Origin: Arbacia lixula
Taxonomy: Eukaryota; Echinodermata; Echinoidea; Arbacioida; Arbaciidae
NCBI GenBank assembly: GCA_963669155.1
Contig: OZ022596.1
Coordinates: 4,241,304-4,305,303 of the forward strand
Direction of reading: 5' to 3'
DNA: 64,000 nucleotides
Shown: one piece after another, positions 21,914-33,899 of the stretch
How the letters are laid out: each line of letters opens with the position of its first letter
Position numbering within the stretch: position 1 is the stretch's first letter
Notes under the pieces: model-generated
Told to the model about the DNA's origin: nothing
Databases searched by the model: none
What the model saw: only the letters and a program-made list of their open reading frames with translations
Program-made: the position numbers and the translations under genes

Positions 21914-23237
21914 AGGGCAAGTTTACCCATGAAACATGTTAATTCTATTTAAAAATTCATACATGATATTTCAACATGGCTCTAAAATGGCAGATTTTGT
22001 TTGTGACAGAACCAGACGAAGCCCAAGTTACTTTCCAGTTTCAGTCGCCAAAGCGTACACCGAGAAAACTTACGGGCGCCGCCATGTTCCGCGCTGCCAT
22101 TCAAAACTGTGACGTCACAAAAGAACAAGTAATTATAACCTCGACGCGCATTGGTTCCGTTCTGTACTCTCTTGTGCCGTAATAATGATAAACATATAAA
22201 TATAAACAAAAAAAATTGTAGACTTTCACAAAAAAAATTTAAACATTTTAATCATTAGTTAGAAACATATACATTTGTTAGCCTCAAAACATTGAATTAT
22301 CTTTTCTTTTAACGATAATCCAACGACAAATCGACATATCGGAAAAATATATCATTTTCGTTATGTATGCAGATTTTATTCACGTCGTTCAAATAATACG
22401 TTACCAATGGTAACCCAAAAGCTTGTCCGAGGTTTGTCCGAGTAGCAACAACTAATAGAATCAAAGTGCGTTCCATCCATTGAAACTGAATCACGAAATA
22501 CAAGTGGAAGTAGTAAACCGTCACTTTGGGGATAGTTGTGAATACATTACGACAATGGCTTATTCTCCCGCTGATTTTCTGAGCGCTAGACTTATCATTT
22601 AGATCAGAATTATGCTCTATATCTTCATACCTTACCACGATTTAATTTGGCCAAATTATATTTCTGAGAAAACTAAAAAAAACATTTACATTTGCAAATT
22701 TCGGAGATGTTGCAAATACAAATCTCTTGAGTGCGCTCAGAAATACTAATTGGCCGAATTAGATCGTGGTAAGGTACGGAGATATAGAGCAGAAGTATGG
22801 TCTAAATGATGAGTCTAGAGCACACAAAATCAGCTGGAGAATTGTCCTGATTTGCTGTTAGATTGTCGTTATAAAGGAAAGATAGTTCGATATTTGAGAG
22901 GTAAAAATATATGCAATGTTTTAACGAATGGTAGAGATATTTTATGAAATGCACTTTTATTTCTTATAATAGCAGTCTAGCGATAAATTGAATTTGAAAT
23001 TTACTTTCATACGTTATTAATATTACAGCATGAGCGAGTATAGATTGCAACCAATGGGTGGAGAGGTTTAATTAGTTCGTATGTGATGTCACAATTTTGA
23101 ATGGCAGCGCGGAAAATGTAAGACGGGCTTCGTCTGGTACTTTCTCAACCAAAAGCTATCATTTAAGAGCCATTTTAAAGTATCTTACATGAAGTTTAAC
23201 ATAGAATTAACATGTTTAATGGGTAAACTTTCCCTTT
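21914..23237. mobile_element. Large foldback element with AGGGCAAGTTTACCC ends
   Basis: The outer ends AGGGCAAGTTTACCCAT and ATGGGTAAACTTTCCCT are inverted copies, and further inverted matches run inward to a centre near 22,710 (for example TACCTTACCACGATTTAAT against its complement at about 22,770). The left arm includes a dispersed-repeat block at 22,360-22,600. The paired duplicate near 24,925 lacks it. Flanking TTAA sites are not intact. Confidence 0.6.
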
Positions 23238-23564
23238 GAGCAAGTATCGCTTTGAAATAAATGGATTTACTTTTGACGAGACATTACCGCCCCCCCCCCC
23301 TTCAGCTCAAAGACCATATTACCAGGAACGTCTTAGGAAGGAGAAACACTCGAGCATAACATATTCAAACTTCTGTATGGATACTAAAGCATGCTGATGA
23401 ATTTTCAAAGCATTCCACAATCACTGCAATGCTTTGATGTCCTTTGCACAGCACTGACATTTAGCTGCTGTCAACTTGGAAAGAAACATTTTTAATTCCC
23501 TATTTTGTCTCTCGAAGCTGTGTTTCTTATCACATCTTTATTTTGCCATTTTCAAGAAAATTAA

Positions 23565-24194
23565 AGGTCCCCTGTCATCAAAATGTATGTCGACTTATGT
23601 TGATGCAACATAATATGTACATAACAAAACAACTAATTGTTCAATGGAAATATGTGTCTCATATTTTAAAATAATTTTTAATTTTTTTCAGCACTGATAA
23701 GCCCCGCCTCCAAAATATCCTCCAACTTCAGATTCCCCATGTGACATCATCAAAGGTAGAAATTAGCAGGATATTAAGCAGAAATTATGCACAAAGTAAA
23801 CATTGCAATGACTACCGCCATCTGCCCACAAGAGCATCACATGTCTTCACACATTACCATCTAACAACCTTTTATGTGGGAATAATTGCTTATGTCAGAA
23901 ATGTGTTAGCTATGTGACGCTATTATAAGCACTTGCAGGTAGTTATTGCAATGTTTAGTTTGTGCATAAATTCTGTCTATTATCCTGCTAATTTCAACCT
24001 TTGATGATGTCACAGGGGGAATCTTGAGTTGGAGGATATTTTGGAGGTGGGGCTTATCAGTGCTGAGAAAAAAATATAGAAAAATTATTTTAAAATATAG
24101 GACACATATTTCCATTGAACAGGTAGTGATTTTGTTATATACACATTAAGTGGCATCAACAGAAGTCAACATGTATTCTGATGACACGGGCCCT
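23565..24194. mobile_element. TTAA-flanked foldback element, second family
   Basis: TTAA at 23,561-23,564 and 24,195-24,198 brackets ends reading AGGTCCCCTGTCATCA and TGATGACACGGGCCCT. The inverted arms of about 250 bp enclose a loop of about 120 bp. There is no open frame of note. It differs in sequence from the element at 6,874 but shares the TTAA target. Confidence 0.7.
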
Positions 24195-24292
24195 TTAAGG
24201 GAAACACCAAATCAAATATCATTATTCAATGCCACCACGAAATCCGTTGAATTCCAATCGCAAGTGTTTTCATATCACTCCATCTACCGCAG

Positions 24293-24442
24293 GGTCCACG
24301 TGCTCGTCTGTCTTCCTCACCGTCCGACGTCTTCGATATGGTGGGAGACCTGGACAGCTTTTCTCTCCTGGAACTCAACACCACAGTCATCTCCGACAAC
24401 CTGGAGCTGAAAACCGACAAAAGTTATGTAATGCAACTGTGA
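24293..24442 (+). CDS. GC-rich exon-like segment, copy 1, unknown
   Basis: After a CTACCGCAG acceptor-like site an open frame of 49 codons (ARLSSSPSDVFDMVGDLDSF, then LLELNTT and DNLELKT) ends at TGA 24,440-24,442. The same segment recurs at 25,296 with about four in five residues alike. It is GC-rich against AT-rich flanks, and differences are mostly conservative. No known domain was recognised. Confidence 0.35.
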   Translation, partial: GPRARLSSSPSDVFDMVGDLDSFSLLELNTTVISDNLELKTDKSYVMQL

Positions 24443-24678
24443 TTACACGTGATCTAACACACTTCACTGTGACGATATTAGTATCAGATTTGTATATAAT
24501 CTTGCGCAATATAAATCGCCCGAACATATCATCCGAGCTGTTCTGTATTGTAAGTACACTCATATAATTGTTTCCATGACATCACCCGAATGAAACACGG
24601 CTCTCTCTCTCTCTCTCTTATAAACCTGTGTGTATCTGTCTCTCGCTCTCTCTCTCGTTCCCCATCTACCCTCCCCCT

Positions 24679-24709
<31 letters not shown>

Positions 24710-25295
24710 CTCTGTCTATATGACCCGATTAATATTCCCGTGCTCATCGCTGTCAGGCTTACTAATGGGATTACTGTTTTTTCATTGACATGAATGAAAA
24801 CCGACAGCAGTACACTTGTAGTCATTATTCGGCCGCCCCCAAAACCGACTGATATCGGTTGGCCGTAGAAATGCACTTGCGGAAGGGGAGGAGGGGTTGC
24901 ACAAACTTGCTTTCGAACAACATTTGAGATCAAGCAAGTACCGCTTTGATATAAATGGATTCAAAATTATTTTACTTTTGATGAGACATTGCCATGACAT
25001 GAAACCTTCCCCCCCCCCCACCCTCCCGAAAGACAACCCACCCCCTCAAGCACCTGTGTCACACCGAGAAACATATCCGGACTTTCAGCTCAAATACCAT
25101 ATCATGCTATATAATGCTCTTCGTTTTAATCTCATATAAGGTCTACATAGTCACTTTTCCACTTATCTCACCGGGAAATGACAGTCTATTTGCTAGGAAT
25201 AATGACGCCCGGCAGTGTCAAATATCATGCTTTGCCACCACGAGATCCGTTCAGTTTAAATCGCAAGTGTTTTCATATCACTCCATCTACCGCAG

Positions 25296-25457
25296 GGTTC
25301 ACGTTCTCGTCTGTCGTCCTCGTCGTCCGACGTCTTCAATATGGTGGGAGACCTGGACGGCTTCCTCCTTCTGGAACTCAACACCACGGTCACCTCCGAC
25401 AACCTCGAGCTGAAAACCGACGATGACCAGCTCCAAGACGAAAGCCTCTTCGAACTC
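25296..25457 (+). CDS. GC-rich exon-like segment, copy 2, unknown
   Basis: A CTACCGCAG acceptor precedes an open frame (SRLSSSSSDVFNMVGDLDGF, LLLELNTT, DNLELKT, then an acidic DDDQLQDESLFEL) that reaches a GTACGT donor at 25,458. It is the downstream copy of 24,293-24,442, with the frame extended by about ten codons. A LINE fragment begins about 40 bases further on and may have separated it from later exons. Function unknown. Confidence 0.38.
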
Positions 25458-25489
25458 GTACGTGTAGCAAAAGAGTGTGCAACCATGAT

Positions 25490-26360
25490 TGGTAATATAT
25501 TTACTAACGCCTTTAAAGGCCCTAGTTCTTCAGGAATTTTGTCTGACGCCAGCGATCACTTTCCGATTTTTCAAATAACAGAGAAATCTGTTACAAAATT
25601 CGAACATCGATCAAGTCCAAAAAATTTCGACGTAAGGTAACCCCTACCGCTATCCAATCATTTCTTCGTGATTTAAGCCACATTGATTGGTCCGATGTCT
25701 TTGAAACTAATGACGTAAATGAAGCATATGATTATTTCGTAAAACTTTTCTCATATATTTATAGTTTGCAGATGCCTTTAAAACCAGTATGTTCTATCCA
25801 CCGTCCAAAAGCCATGGATGAATAATGCCATTTTAAACTTAATAAAAACAAAACAAAACATGCCTTTCGCATGCATTCTTATACACTGAGGAAAACGAAA
25901 TTAAACACCACAAATATTGCAATAAACTCAATACACTTATTGTTTTTTTTCCAAGGGACAGTATTTTCATGATACGTTTGATGAATTACAAAATAATCTG
26001 AGAAAGACTTGGCAATTCCTAAATAAACTTGAAGGTAAACATGCCTCAACTCAATCTGGCCCAATCATTCACAATGGTACTGAAAAAAATAATCCATACT
26101 GCATCGCTAATGTGTTTAACGACTTCTTTGTGAACGTTGGGCACAATTTGTCGAAATCTTTACCACCAACCAATTTACATTTCTCTGATGTTATGCCTAT
26201 AACGCTCTTCATACTTCTTTGTATCCTAAGCATGTCCCCAAACCAGAAGTAATTCAAATCATCAAATGTTTTTGTAACGGTAAAGTCCCGGATATGACAA
26301 CGTATATGTTGATATTGTAAAACAGTGTACAGTACATACTTTATTCGCAGACCTTTGGCA
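25490..26360 (+). mobile_element. CR1/L2-like LINE fragment, endonuclease end to RT start
   Basis: Plus-strand frames show SDHFPIFQI, the last motif of an apurinic-type endonuclease, followed by the linker (SHIDWSDVFETNDVNEAYDYF; then LQNNLRKTWQFLNKLEGK; FNDFFVNVGHNLSKSL) and the start of RT (PEVIQIIKCFCNGK). Stops and shifts are frequent. The element is interrupted at about 26,364 by another LINE in opposite orientation and resumes near 28,100. Confidence 0.65.
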
Positions 26361-26363
26361 TAC

Positions 26364-28000
26364 ATATCACTCACTCACTCACTCATCCGTCTGCTGACGA
26401 AACTCCTATGATAGCTCTCTTGCATGCAGGCTCCCATCTCTGTTGTTGTAATGCCAGTATCATATCATTGAATGGTGAATGTCTTAGCGGGTCGTCCAGG
26501 TATTCGTTTGCCATGTAATGGGTTTGAAGGTTGATAAATCACTAACAGGTTTCCCGACCCTTCTTTTGCAATGTCCTGCAAACTGTAGTCGCCTCTTTCT
26601 GACGGATGTTATCTTGGGAAGGTCACCATAGAGCTCTTTGTTACTCATGTGGGCCTTCCAACTTAAATCAAGTGCTTTCCATAGCATTCTGGTGTAACAT
26701 CCATCCAGAGACTTGCCAGTTCTGTTAGTAATGGTTCATGTTTCTGAACCATACAGAAGCACACTTTCAACAGTAGCCTGGAAGAGTTGATTCTTAAAAT
26801 TACATGGTAATTTTGAGTTCCAGATGTTGTTGAGCTTATTACATGCTCTTCATGCCATGGCTTTCCGAATATTAATGTCTTTTTCTGTGTTCTGGATCCA
26901 GGCTCCAAGATATTTGAAGTCCTGAACTTCTTTAAGAAATGTGCCGTCTTGAGTTTGGATATGAGTCTCATGTGATTGGTTGAATGCCATGAATTGAGTT
27001 TTCTTTGCATTCATATGCAATCCAACTTTCTGTTGCTGTTTCAACTGCGTTCAGGAGTTCCTGAGCTTGGGATGTAGTATCCGAGATAAGTGCAATATCG
27101 TCGGCAAAGTCAATAAAGGTTATGATAGCTGGTAATTTCTTAATGCCTTAATGCCTTGTAGAATTCTTCGTAAAGCTAGGATCTGTTCTGTAGTAGATCG
27201 ACCATCTCTAAAGCCGCTTTAAAGTGGTCTTAATTTTGTCTCTAAATGGGGTCTCAATCTGTTCAGGATCATCCTGTTGTATGACTCTGCCACGAGAGAG
27301 CTCAAGCTCATTCCTCTATAATTGGATGTGTTGTTTGAATCTATTTAGGCACTGGAACCAGTAAGAACCATTGTTTAGGTGTTCTTCTGTTGAGAAGTGC
27401 ATCGTTACAGAATTTGAGCATGATGTCACCAATCTCGCACCTTTTGATGACGTCTGGTGGGATGCCATCCTCTCCACAACTTTTGCCTTCTTTTGTAGCC
27501 CTCTTCGCCTTCTTATATTCTTCTATGTCAAAAGCGTCAGTTCGGATTGGGAGCTCACTTAGGATTTGTGGGATTTCCTCATCTTCATCTATGACATTGG
27601 AAGGGTTTCCCAAAAGTGTTTTCAAGTGGACATGCCACCAGCCTATCCGCTCCTCTTTTGTGCTATCTTGTAATCTACCAGCTCTTATCTTTTTCCTTCC
27701 ACTAACCTCATTGATTAACTTCCAAGCAGTTTGATGTTTCTGGTTCATATTGGCTTCTTCAAATTCCTTTAGTTTCTGCTCCAGATATTTGCCATTTGCT
27801 TTATCATATGGCTTATCCAACATTTCTTTACGCCTTTCAAATTCAATATGAGTGTCTCTGATGTTTTCCTTTACATGTATCTTGTTTCCTTGATTTAATA
27901 CCTGCCTTTTTTTTCCACTCTCTTATCATGGCACAGTGCACTATGTTGCTTATGAGGGATTTGGGGCATCACTTTCTTGGCTGCTTCCTTGTTTGCCTGA
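26364..28000 (-). mobile_element. RTE-like LINE inserted in another LINE
   Basis: Minus-strand frames read ORF2 pieces: KQKLKEFEEAN-like linker, GKSCGEDGIPPDVIKRC, then after a deletion of the RT core FIDFADDIALISDTTSQAQELL, FKYLGAWIQNTEKDI, and the C-terminal NKELYGDLPKI and RRLQFAGHC motifs. The 3' end (left edge, about 26,364) is a run of TCAC units, so the tail on the element's strand is (GTGA)n. The 5' edge is uncertain. Confidence 0.65.
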
Positions 28001-28099
28001 ATTAAGTGGCTATAGTTTACAGATAAGATACAGATATGTTGTAGATAACAAGCAAGAGGTTGTGTGCATACATACGCAATTCTTTGATATACAATTGTA

Positions 28100-28480
28100 T
28101 ATATAATTTCTTGTTGTGGAATACGAATTGCTCTACCGAATTTGCTTTAATCCATCTTTATGATAAAATTATGTAAATCTGAATAAGCATTCAATACCTA
28201 TTTTTATCGATATATCAAAAGCATTTGATACCCTGTCGCATACAATACTTTTTAGCAAAATTGCGTTATTACGGTATTCGGGGCATACCACACCTTTGGT
28301 TTCAAAGCTATCAAACTGAAAGAAAACAAAACACTGTTTATAACTCACATACTTCTAATTTCCGGTGTACCACAGGGTTCAATTCTTGGTTCTTTATTTT
28401 TGCTAATATACATCAATAATAATTTCTAATATAAAAATAGTACATTGTACAATTTGGGTAATAACGGTAACAAAATCTAT
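28100..28480 (+). mobile_element. Continuation of the interrupted LINE (RT fragment)
   Basis: CSTEFALIHLYDKIM and then IDISKAFDTLSHTILFSKI are RT boxes in the same orientation and order expected after 26,360. No open frame longer than about 60 codons remains. Confidence 0.5.
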
Positions 28481-29359
28481 ACATTTTAAGTTTAGTTTTA
28501 CAAAGTGCAATACATTATGTACTCGATACAGTATTTCACAGTTTACTAGATTGGAAAATGGGCTGAAATTAAGCGCGCAATGGCTTGACAAAATTATTCA
28601 GCCCGATATGGTATATGGCATTAAATAGTTGTTTAGTTTGCTATGTATAACACTTCTAATACAAAAATATACATATGTTAGACAAATTAATCTTACCTAT
28701 GAATTACAATAATCTAAGGTTACGCCCCCCTGTTCTAATCCCTTCCCTCTCTCCCAGCCTAGTTACAGGTCGTACTTTGATAACAGCGTTAGTATATCTG
28801 AATTAATATAATCCGAATAAAAGAAGACAGGAAATCAAACTTTGAAATCGTACACCTATTTCAAAATCAAGTATATGTGAGAAGCAACTTTTTTTACAAC
28901 AGCTTTAAATGAAAATAATGAAGAGCACACTTTGGTCTCTGTTGACAGAGCGTATCATACGTCTGGACCGCTGTGCTTAATTGATTGGTCTTTGGGTTAC
29001 GTAACTGAAAATCGATTGCAGTTCGGGTATTATATTGGTGCCATTCGTTTAAACATTGATGTGAAATATGGAGGTAAGAGTCCATGCTCTAGTTTATACA
29101 TGAACATTGTAGTCTACAGAAAATTTATATCATTCTCTTTCAGTAGGCTATGTCTCTGAAATAGGGGAGCCGTGTAAGCAGGAAAGTGAAGACCACTACA
29201 TAATCGTACCGCATCCTTTTGTAGACGGATTATTGACTCATATTCTTCCGGTTGCTTTTGGCCCATGCAGTATTACAGTAAGATATATGTGAAAGAAATA
29301 AGGAATTATACAATATTATTAGAGCTTTTTCAGGGAGAAAATCGTTGAGTTAATATATT
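28481..29359. other. No gene seen
   Basis: AT-rich DNA with scattered short frames. Nothing recognised. Confidence 0.5.
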
Positions 29360-29905
29360 ATCCCAATAGACTTGGCTACCGAAGAGATAACTTTCGCAAG
29401 GAGATTACTTTTGCAGGTCTATCACGTCTATCATGACTCCCCAAAACTTTGTACTGTACTTACGCTCTATTTTGCAATTTCCAATCTCGATATTACATTC
29501 ATTATCAGCTATGGCAGTTCTTGGCCTTCTGAAAATTATGTGATTAGTCTTGGATAAGTTCAGAGATAATTTATTGCAATCAAACTATTTTTTAAGCTTT
29601 GAAAATCCGTTATTTACATTACTGATAAGTTTATCGGAATCTTAGTGCGCATACAATATGTTTGTATCGTCATCAAATACCATATATAGGACTACTGAGC
29701 AGAAGCATTTAAAAATGTCATTGATGAATACAATAAAAAACAGGGGACCAAGAATCGACCCGTGGGTACACCACATTGTAATGTTAAAACTTCAGATTGC
29801 TCACAATCAATTTGAATAAATTGTTTCCTATCTGACAGATAATATTGAAACCATTTTAACAATATATCCAGTACCCCATACCGTTCTAGTTGGTATAACA
29901 AAATG
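29360..29905 (-). mobile_element. CR1-like LINE RT fragment
   Basis: Minus strand: LYQLERYGVLDILLKWFQYY, YLSDRKQFIQI, LQCGVPTG, a FDDDTNIL motif in place of the catalytic YADD box, then WFDCNKLSLNLSKTNHIIF. Frames are broken and both ends of ORF2 are missing. Confidence 0.65.
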
Positions 29906-30399
29906 AATACTGTTTGAGATTTATCGTCTAGCTATGTCTCGCTAATACCTATAGCCGAGAATAGATTTTGAAATGACATTAAATTATTTACAGTGTCAAA
30001 GTTACGATTTAAGCTACGTGCATTCAGATGCAACAGACTAAACTGATAATAAAGTGTATATATCTTAGTGTTTAGTTCGTACGGTAAGTATTAATAATAC
30101 TTTCTGGATGGGGTTAAACCAGTGTCTTCATTGTCTATTGGTGTCTCTACAGTATCATTTAAGGACAAAATAACAATTCTTAATAACTACAGCTTCAGAA
30201 AAGCACTATCTATTCAGTGACAGCGGAATGAGTGCTTTAAAATTAGACAAAAATGACACACAATACAGGAAGGGTTGAACACAAAATACCAGTGAAGACT
30301 ACACTGTCCTTTATAGACAGGGATGTGTTGTGGAAGGATATGAAATAATTTTCTTTCTTTTAACCCATGCGTGCCACCGCCGATCATGTGGTCTCAGCA

Positions 30400-31040
30400 T
30401 GTGCTTTTTAGGTGTTTTAACAATAGCGAACAGGATTGCGTAGCAACGGTTTCTCATAGATAACAAAAGAAATGTAGTCTTTTTTCGCTTGTCCAGTTCT
30501 GTTGGATTGCATCAATATTTTTGTGAAGAAAAGAGATATCAGTGAACCCAAATAAACAGTTTTTTTTCTAGTAAAGTATCTCAGCTGCACGCAAATGCAC
30601 GCAAACTCTGTTAATGGAAATAAACAGCTTAAGATATGATTTCGATAATGATCGAATCCCAAATTTGCGGAAATCTGAGGAAAGTGCAGAAATTTGTTAA
30701 TTGTGTTAATAAGAATATTATCTTATATCTCCGTTCGTGCATCATACAACAATTATTTAGAAGAAAACCGAGTACAGGATCATTAGTGGTGTTGTCCTTA
30801 ACTTTCTTGAAAATTGCAAAATAATGTGATAAGAAACACAGCTTCGAGGGACAAAATAGGGAATTAAAGATATTTCTTTCCAAGTTAACTACAGGCAAAT
30901 GTCAGTGACGCGCATGGGACATCAAAGCATTGTAGTGATTGTGGAATGATTGACATTCATTAGCACGCCTATTGTATCCATACAGATGTTTGAATATATG
31001 CTCGAGTTGTCCCTCCTTCCTAACACATCCCTGCTATAAG
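30400..31040 (+). repeat. Dispersed repeat, direct copy of 17,320-17,950
   Basis: Same order of blocks as at 17,320, including GTAGCAACGGTTTCTCA and CATCAAAGCATTGTAGTGATT. Non-coding. Confidence 0.5.
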
Positions 31041-31470
31041 GGTATTAACGTTTTGCAAATGCACTGATATGATATTAACTACTGCGAAATAACATGAAAT
31101 TACTAAGGCAAATAAAAAAAAAATAAATAACAGCCAATGAAATAAAAAAAAAATAAAACAGTTAATACAATTTCAAATTACAAAGATACAAAAGCAGGAT
31201 TCGTAGAGGTGTTGCAATGTATTTGGTGAAATCATAGAAAGATCACAAACAGCGTTAAAACTACATACTTAATCGTATGTGTGACCATTGTAATCGAAAT
31301 ACATGCATGCATTTGAAAGAGATTATATATTAACATGACATCATGACAATCAAAGAATTTTCCTTTTACTTTGAGACGCATATAGACAAAGAAATATATG
31401 TTGTCCTCTTGGATGAAAACCCCGCTTCCGTTCAGCTTTTTCATATTCCTCATGAATTCTTTTTTTTTCC

Positions 31471-32060
31471 TTGGAGGAGCACAGTTTATTTGACTACGTT
31501 CATTTTGCAGACAACACTGCTTTAGTTGCCTCTGAAGAAAGCTTTGTCATTTTTATCAATAAAGTAAATGTTCATTTAACATGTTTAATGCATGTTCATA
31601 ATTGGCTTTTGTGCAATAGATTAACTCTAAACATTGTAAAAACTCAATTTGTTATTTTCAGTCATAGGCCAAACCTAAATACGTGTTATGATGATGCTCC
31701 CTTATACATCAACAGCTTCAGATTTAAGCAATGTTCTGTGGTTACTTATCTTGGAAGTGCTTGTAACCTTCTTCACCCCTGTTCGACCGTTAAATACGAT
31801 GCAAACGCTTTACGTTCTTATCTCATGCACATGTTTTCATTGAATGCTGAAATTCATCAGTACAATTCCCATCAGTCTGTTAAATTCCACAAGTGGAAAG
31901 TTAATACCAATACTCTTTCCAAATCAGTTCATTACCAGCCCATATATATCATGCTCAGTTTAGTGTCTCTTTTAAAAATCAACGTACAGCATTCCTCCTC
32001 TGTAAGTACGCCTTACTTGGTGCAACATAGAATAAAATGAGTTAACAGATTTAGCTCCCC
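31471..32060 (+). mobile_element. CR1-like LINE RT fragment with FADN in place of YADD
   Basis: A 189-codon open frame reads FDYVHFADNTALVA at the RT catalytic box, where YADD is expected, then WLLCNRLTLNIVKTQFVIFS and VTYLGSACN. The second aspartate is Asn, which would inactivate the polymerase. The element has neither endonuclease nor N-terminal RT boxes. Confidence 0.65.
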
Positions 32061-32312
32061 GGTGGAACTATTTTATTTATCATCGTATTATTTTACACGG
32101 GTGTACCCAAAGTATCAAGCCACTGAGGCTTTTACGGGTAAACCCTTTTCTTCATTGTTTATACTTACATCTCTGCAATACTCATGTCGTGCCGATTTTT
32201 TATCAATCGTCGCTATTGCCGATCAGTTTCTATTCACTTATCTTTTCCGACGTTAATTCATATATTGATGTAATACATGTTTCAATGCTATCATTATTTT
32301 TAATTGTTCTAG

Positions 32313-33293
32313 ATTCGGTGTGCTGGTGGTCAAGACGTGACCCATCGACATCGCCTGGCCGGCCAACGCCAATACGATCGCGCGGGAGATCCTGGATTAC
32401 GTCACGGACGGCGACACATGACCTCTCTACTGCCCCCCGCTCAGCGTTTACCTTTTTGAGGAAAAGCATGTCTACCCCACCTTGGAGGTGCGATGTCCGC
32501 CCTTGCGTCGGTTCGATACCGCATCGTTGGTCAGATCCTGGACTATTGTGTTTTCTCCAGGGATAGCCACGAGGGTATCTACTCGCAGGTCGCCAAACTC
32601 ATCCACCAGTTTGTCATCAAGAGGATTGCAGAGACCTACTTTGGGCTGACCAACAACAAGTACAACATGGATGCCATCGTCAAGGTGAGCTTGAAGGGTG
32701 AACACTCTCGTGAACATTGGCGTGAAGATGCCAATGAGGTTGTCAGGGAATGGTAATGTAAGGGTAAAGGTTTGTCTCATTGGTGGAGATGTTGCAGGAA
32801 CATCACAGATAAGTTACCGAGAATAACCAGGAGACTTGAACAAAGTATTCAAACAATCAAACACATTTCGATTCACCATGAATCCTCGGAGACCCGTCTA
32901 GTCTCGCAGAGACTCGGTGTCCAGTAAGCCACATATTTCTAACATTTTGGAATGTTATTTATTACAAGGCATAACTAAGCAGCAATTTGGATCTTGGAGA
33001 ATAGTTCATAATGATTCATTAATGTATGAAGAAAAGCGAGAATTCCATAAGAATTTCCAAAGAAACTGAGTTTATCAACGCTCCTATTGTTCTGCATTGT
33101 CCTTCAGGTGAATGAGATCTTCACTGGCCGCCCGGTCAAGGCGCCCGCTCTGAACCTCCTTTCTCTCGATGACCCGATCGCCACGGCCAAGGAAAACGAC
33201 GAGTTTGTCGAGCAGTGGCGCAAGCATCTGGAAAGCGACCTTGACGTCAAGTGTTGCAGAGCTCCCCACTTTGCGAAGCACAGTGACGAGTAG
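32313..33293 (+). pseudogene. Two-exon GC-rich gene fragment, unidentified
   Basis: Candidate exon 1 (32,313-32,684) follows a TTGTTCTAG acceptor and ends at a GTGAGC donor. Candidate exon 2 (33,108-33,293) follows a TCCTTCAG acceptor and ends at TAG. The junction is in frame (phase 0). Readable pieces are GVLVVKT, IDIAWPANANTIAREILDYV, LSVYLFEEKHVYPTLEV; after a frame change near 32,500 QILDYCVFSRDSHEGIYSQV, FVIKRIAETYFGLTNNKYNM; then EIFTGRPVKAPALNLLSLDD and EFVEQWRKHLESDL. Two in-frame TGA codons and one frameshift break exon 1. The composition and splice signals say host gene, but I do not recognise the family. Confidence 0.45.
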
Positions 33294-33520
33294 GAGGAGA
33301 GCATCGACGGCTTTATGGGCAAGCTGACACTCTGCAGAGCTGCCGCACGTTCCAGTTAGAGAAACCTGTCCTTCCGTCGTCGGCGGGGACGCTACTGTAG
33401 GAAGCGCCAAAGCAGGCCGAATTAAAGTAGAATGTGTGAGGGAGATTGTCGAGAACTCGCGGAGCTCAAGAAATGAACACTAGGCTAAATCTTCTAAAAG
33501 GAGTGGTTACTATAAACTGT

Positions 33521-33850
33521 AGGATGGACTTTGGCACGACTTAACGAAGGATGAGTGAGGGAAATAATTAATCCGCGCAGCCAGCTTGACAAATGAACAA
33601 GAAATTTCTCCTACCAGAGAGGGCATTATAGGATGGACTTTTGCGAAACTTGACAAAATGGTAACGGAGAGAGAGAGCCCTCTAAGCTAGCGCAACAAAT
33701 CAACTCTAAATCTTCCTTAAAATAAAGTTCACGATGAATTAACGGATGGGCTTTGGCACGATTTTAAGAGAACGCGCAGAGGAAGCTCAACTAAGAAACG
33801 CTACATTTCTCCTTAAGGAGAGGTCATTGAAGGGTGGACTTTCCCACAGA
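33521..33850 (+). repeat. Degenerate tandem repeat, about 110-bp period
   Basis: A GGATGGACTTTGGCACGA-like core recurs at about 33,522, 33,631, 33,743 and 33,832, each time after a TCTCCT or TCTTCC-rich stretch. It lies directly 3' of the unidentified gene fragment. Confidence 0.5.
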
Positions 33851-33899
33851 GGAACATCGGGGTAACTCCACACATGTCCTACATAAATATCAGCGACAC

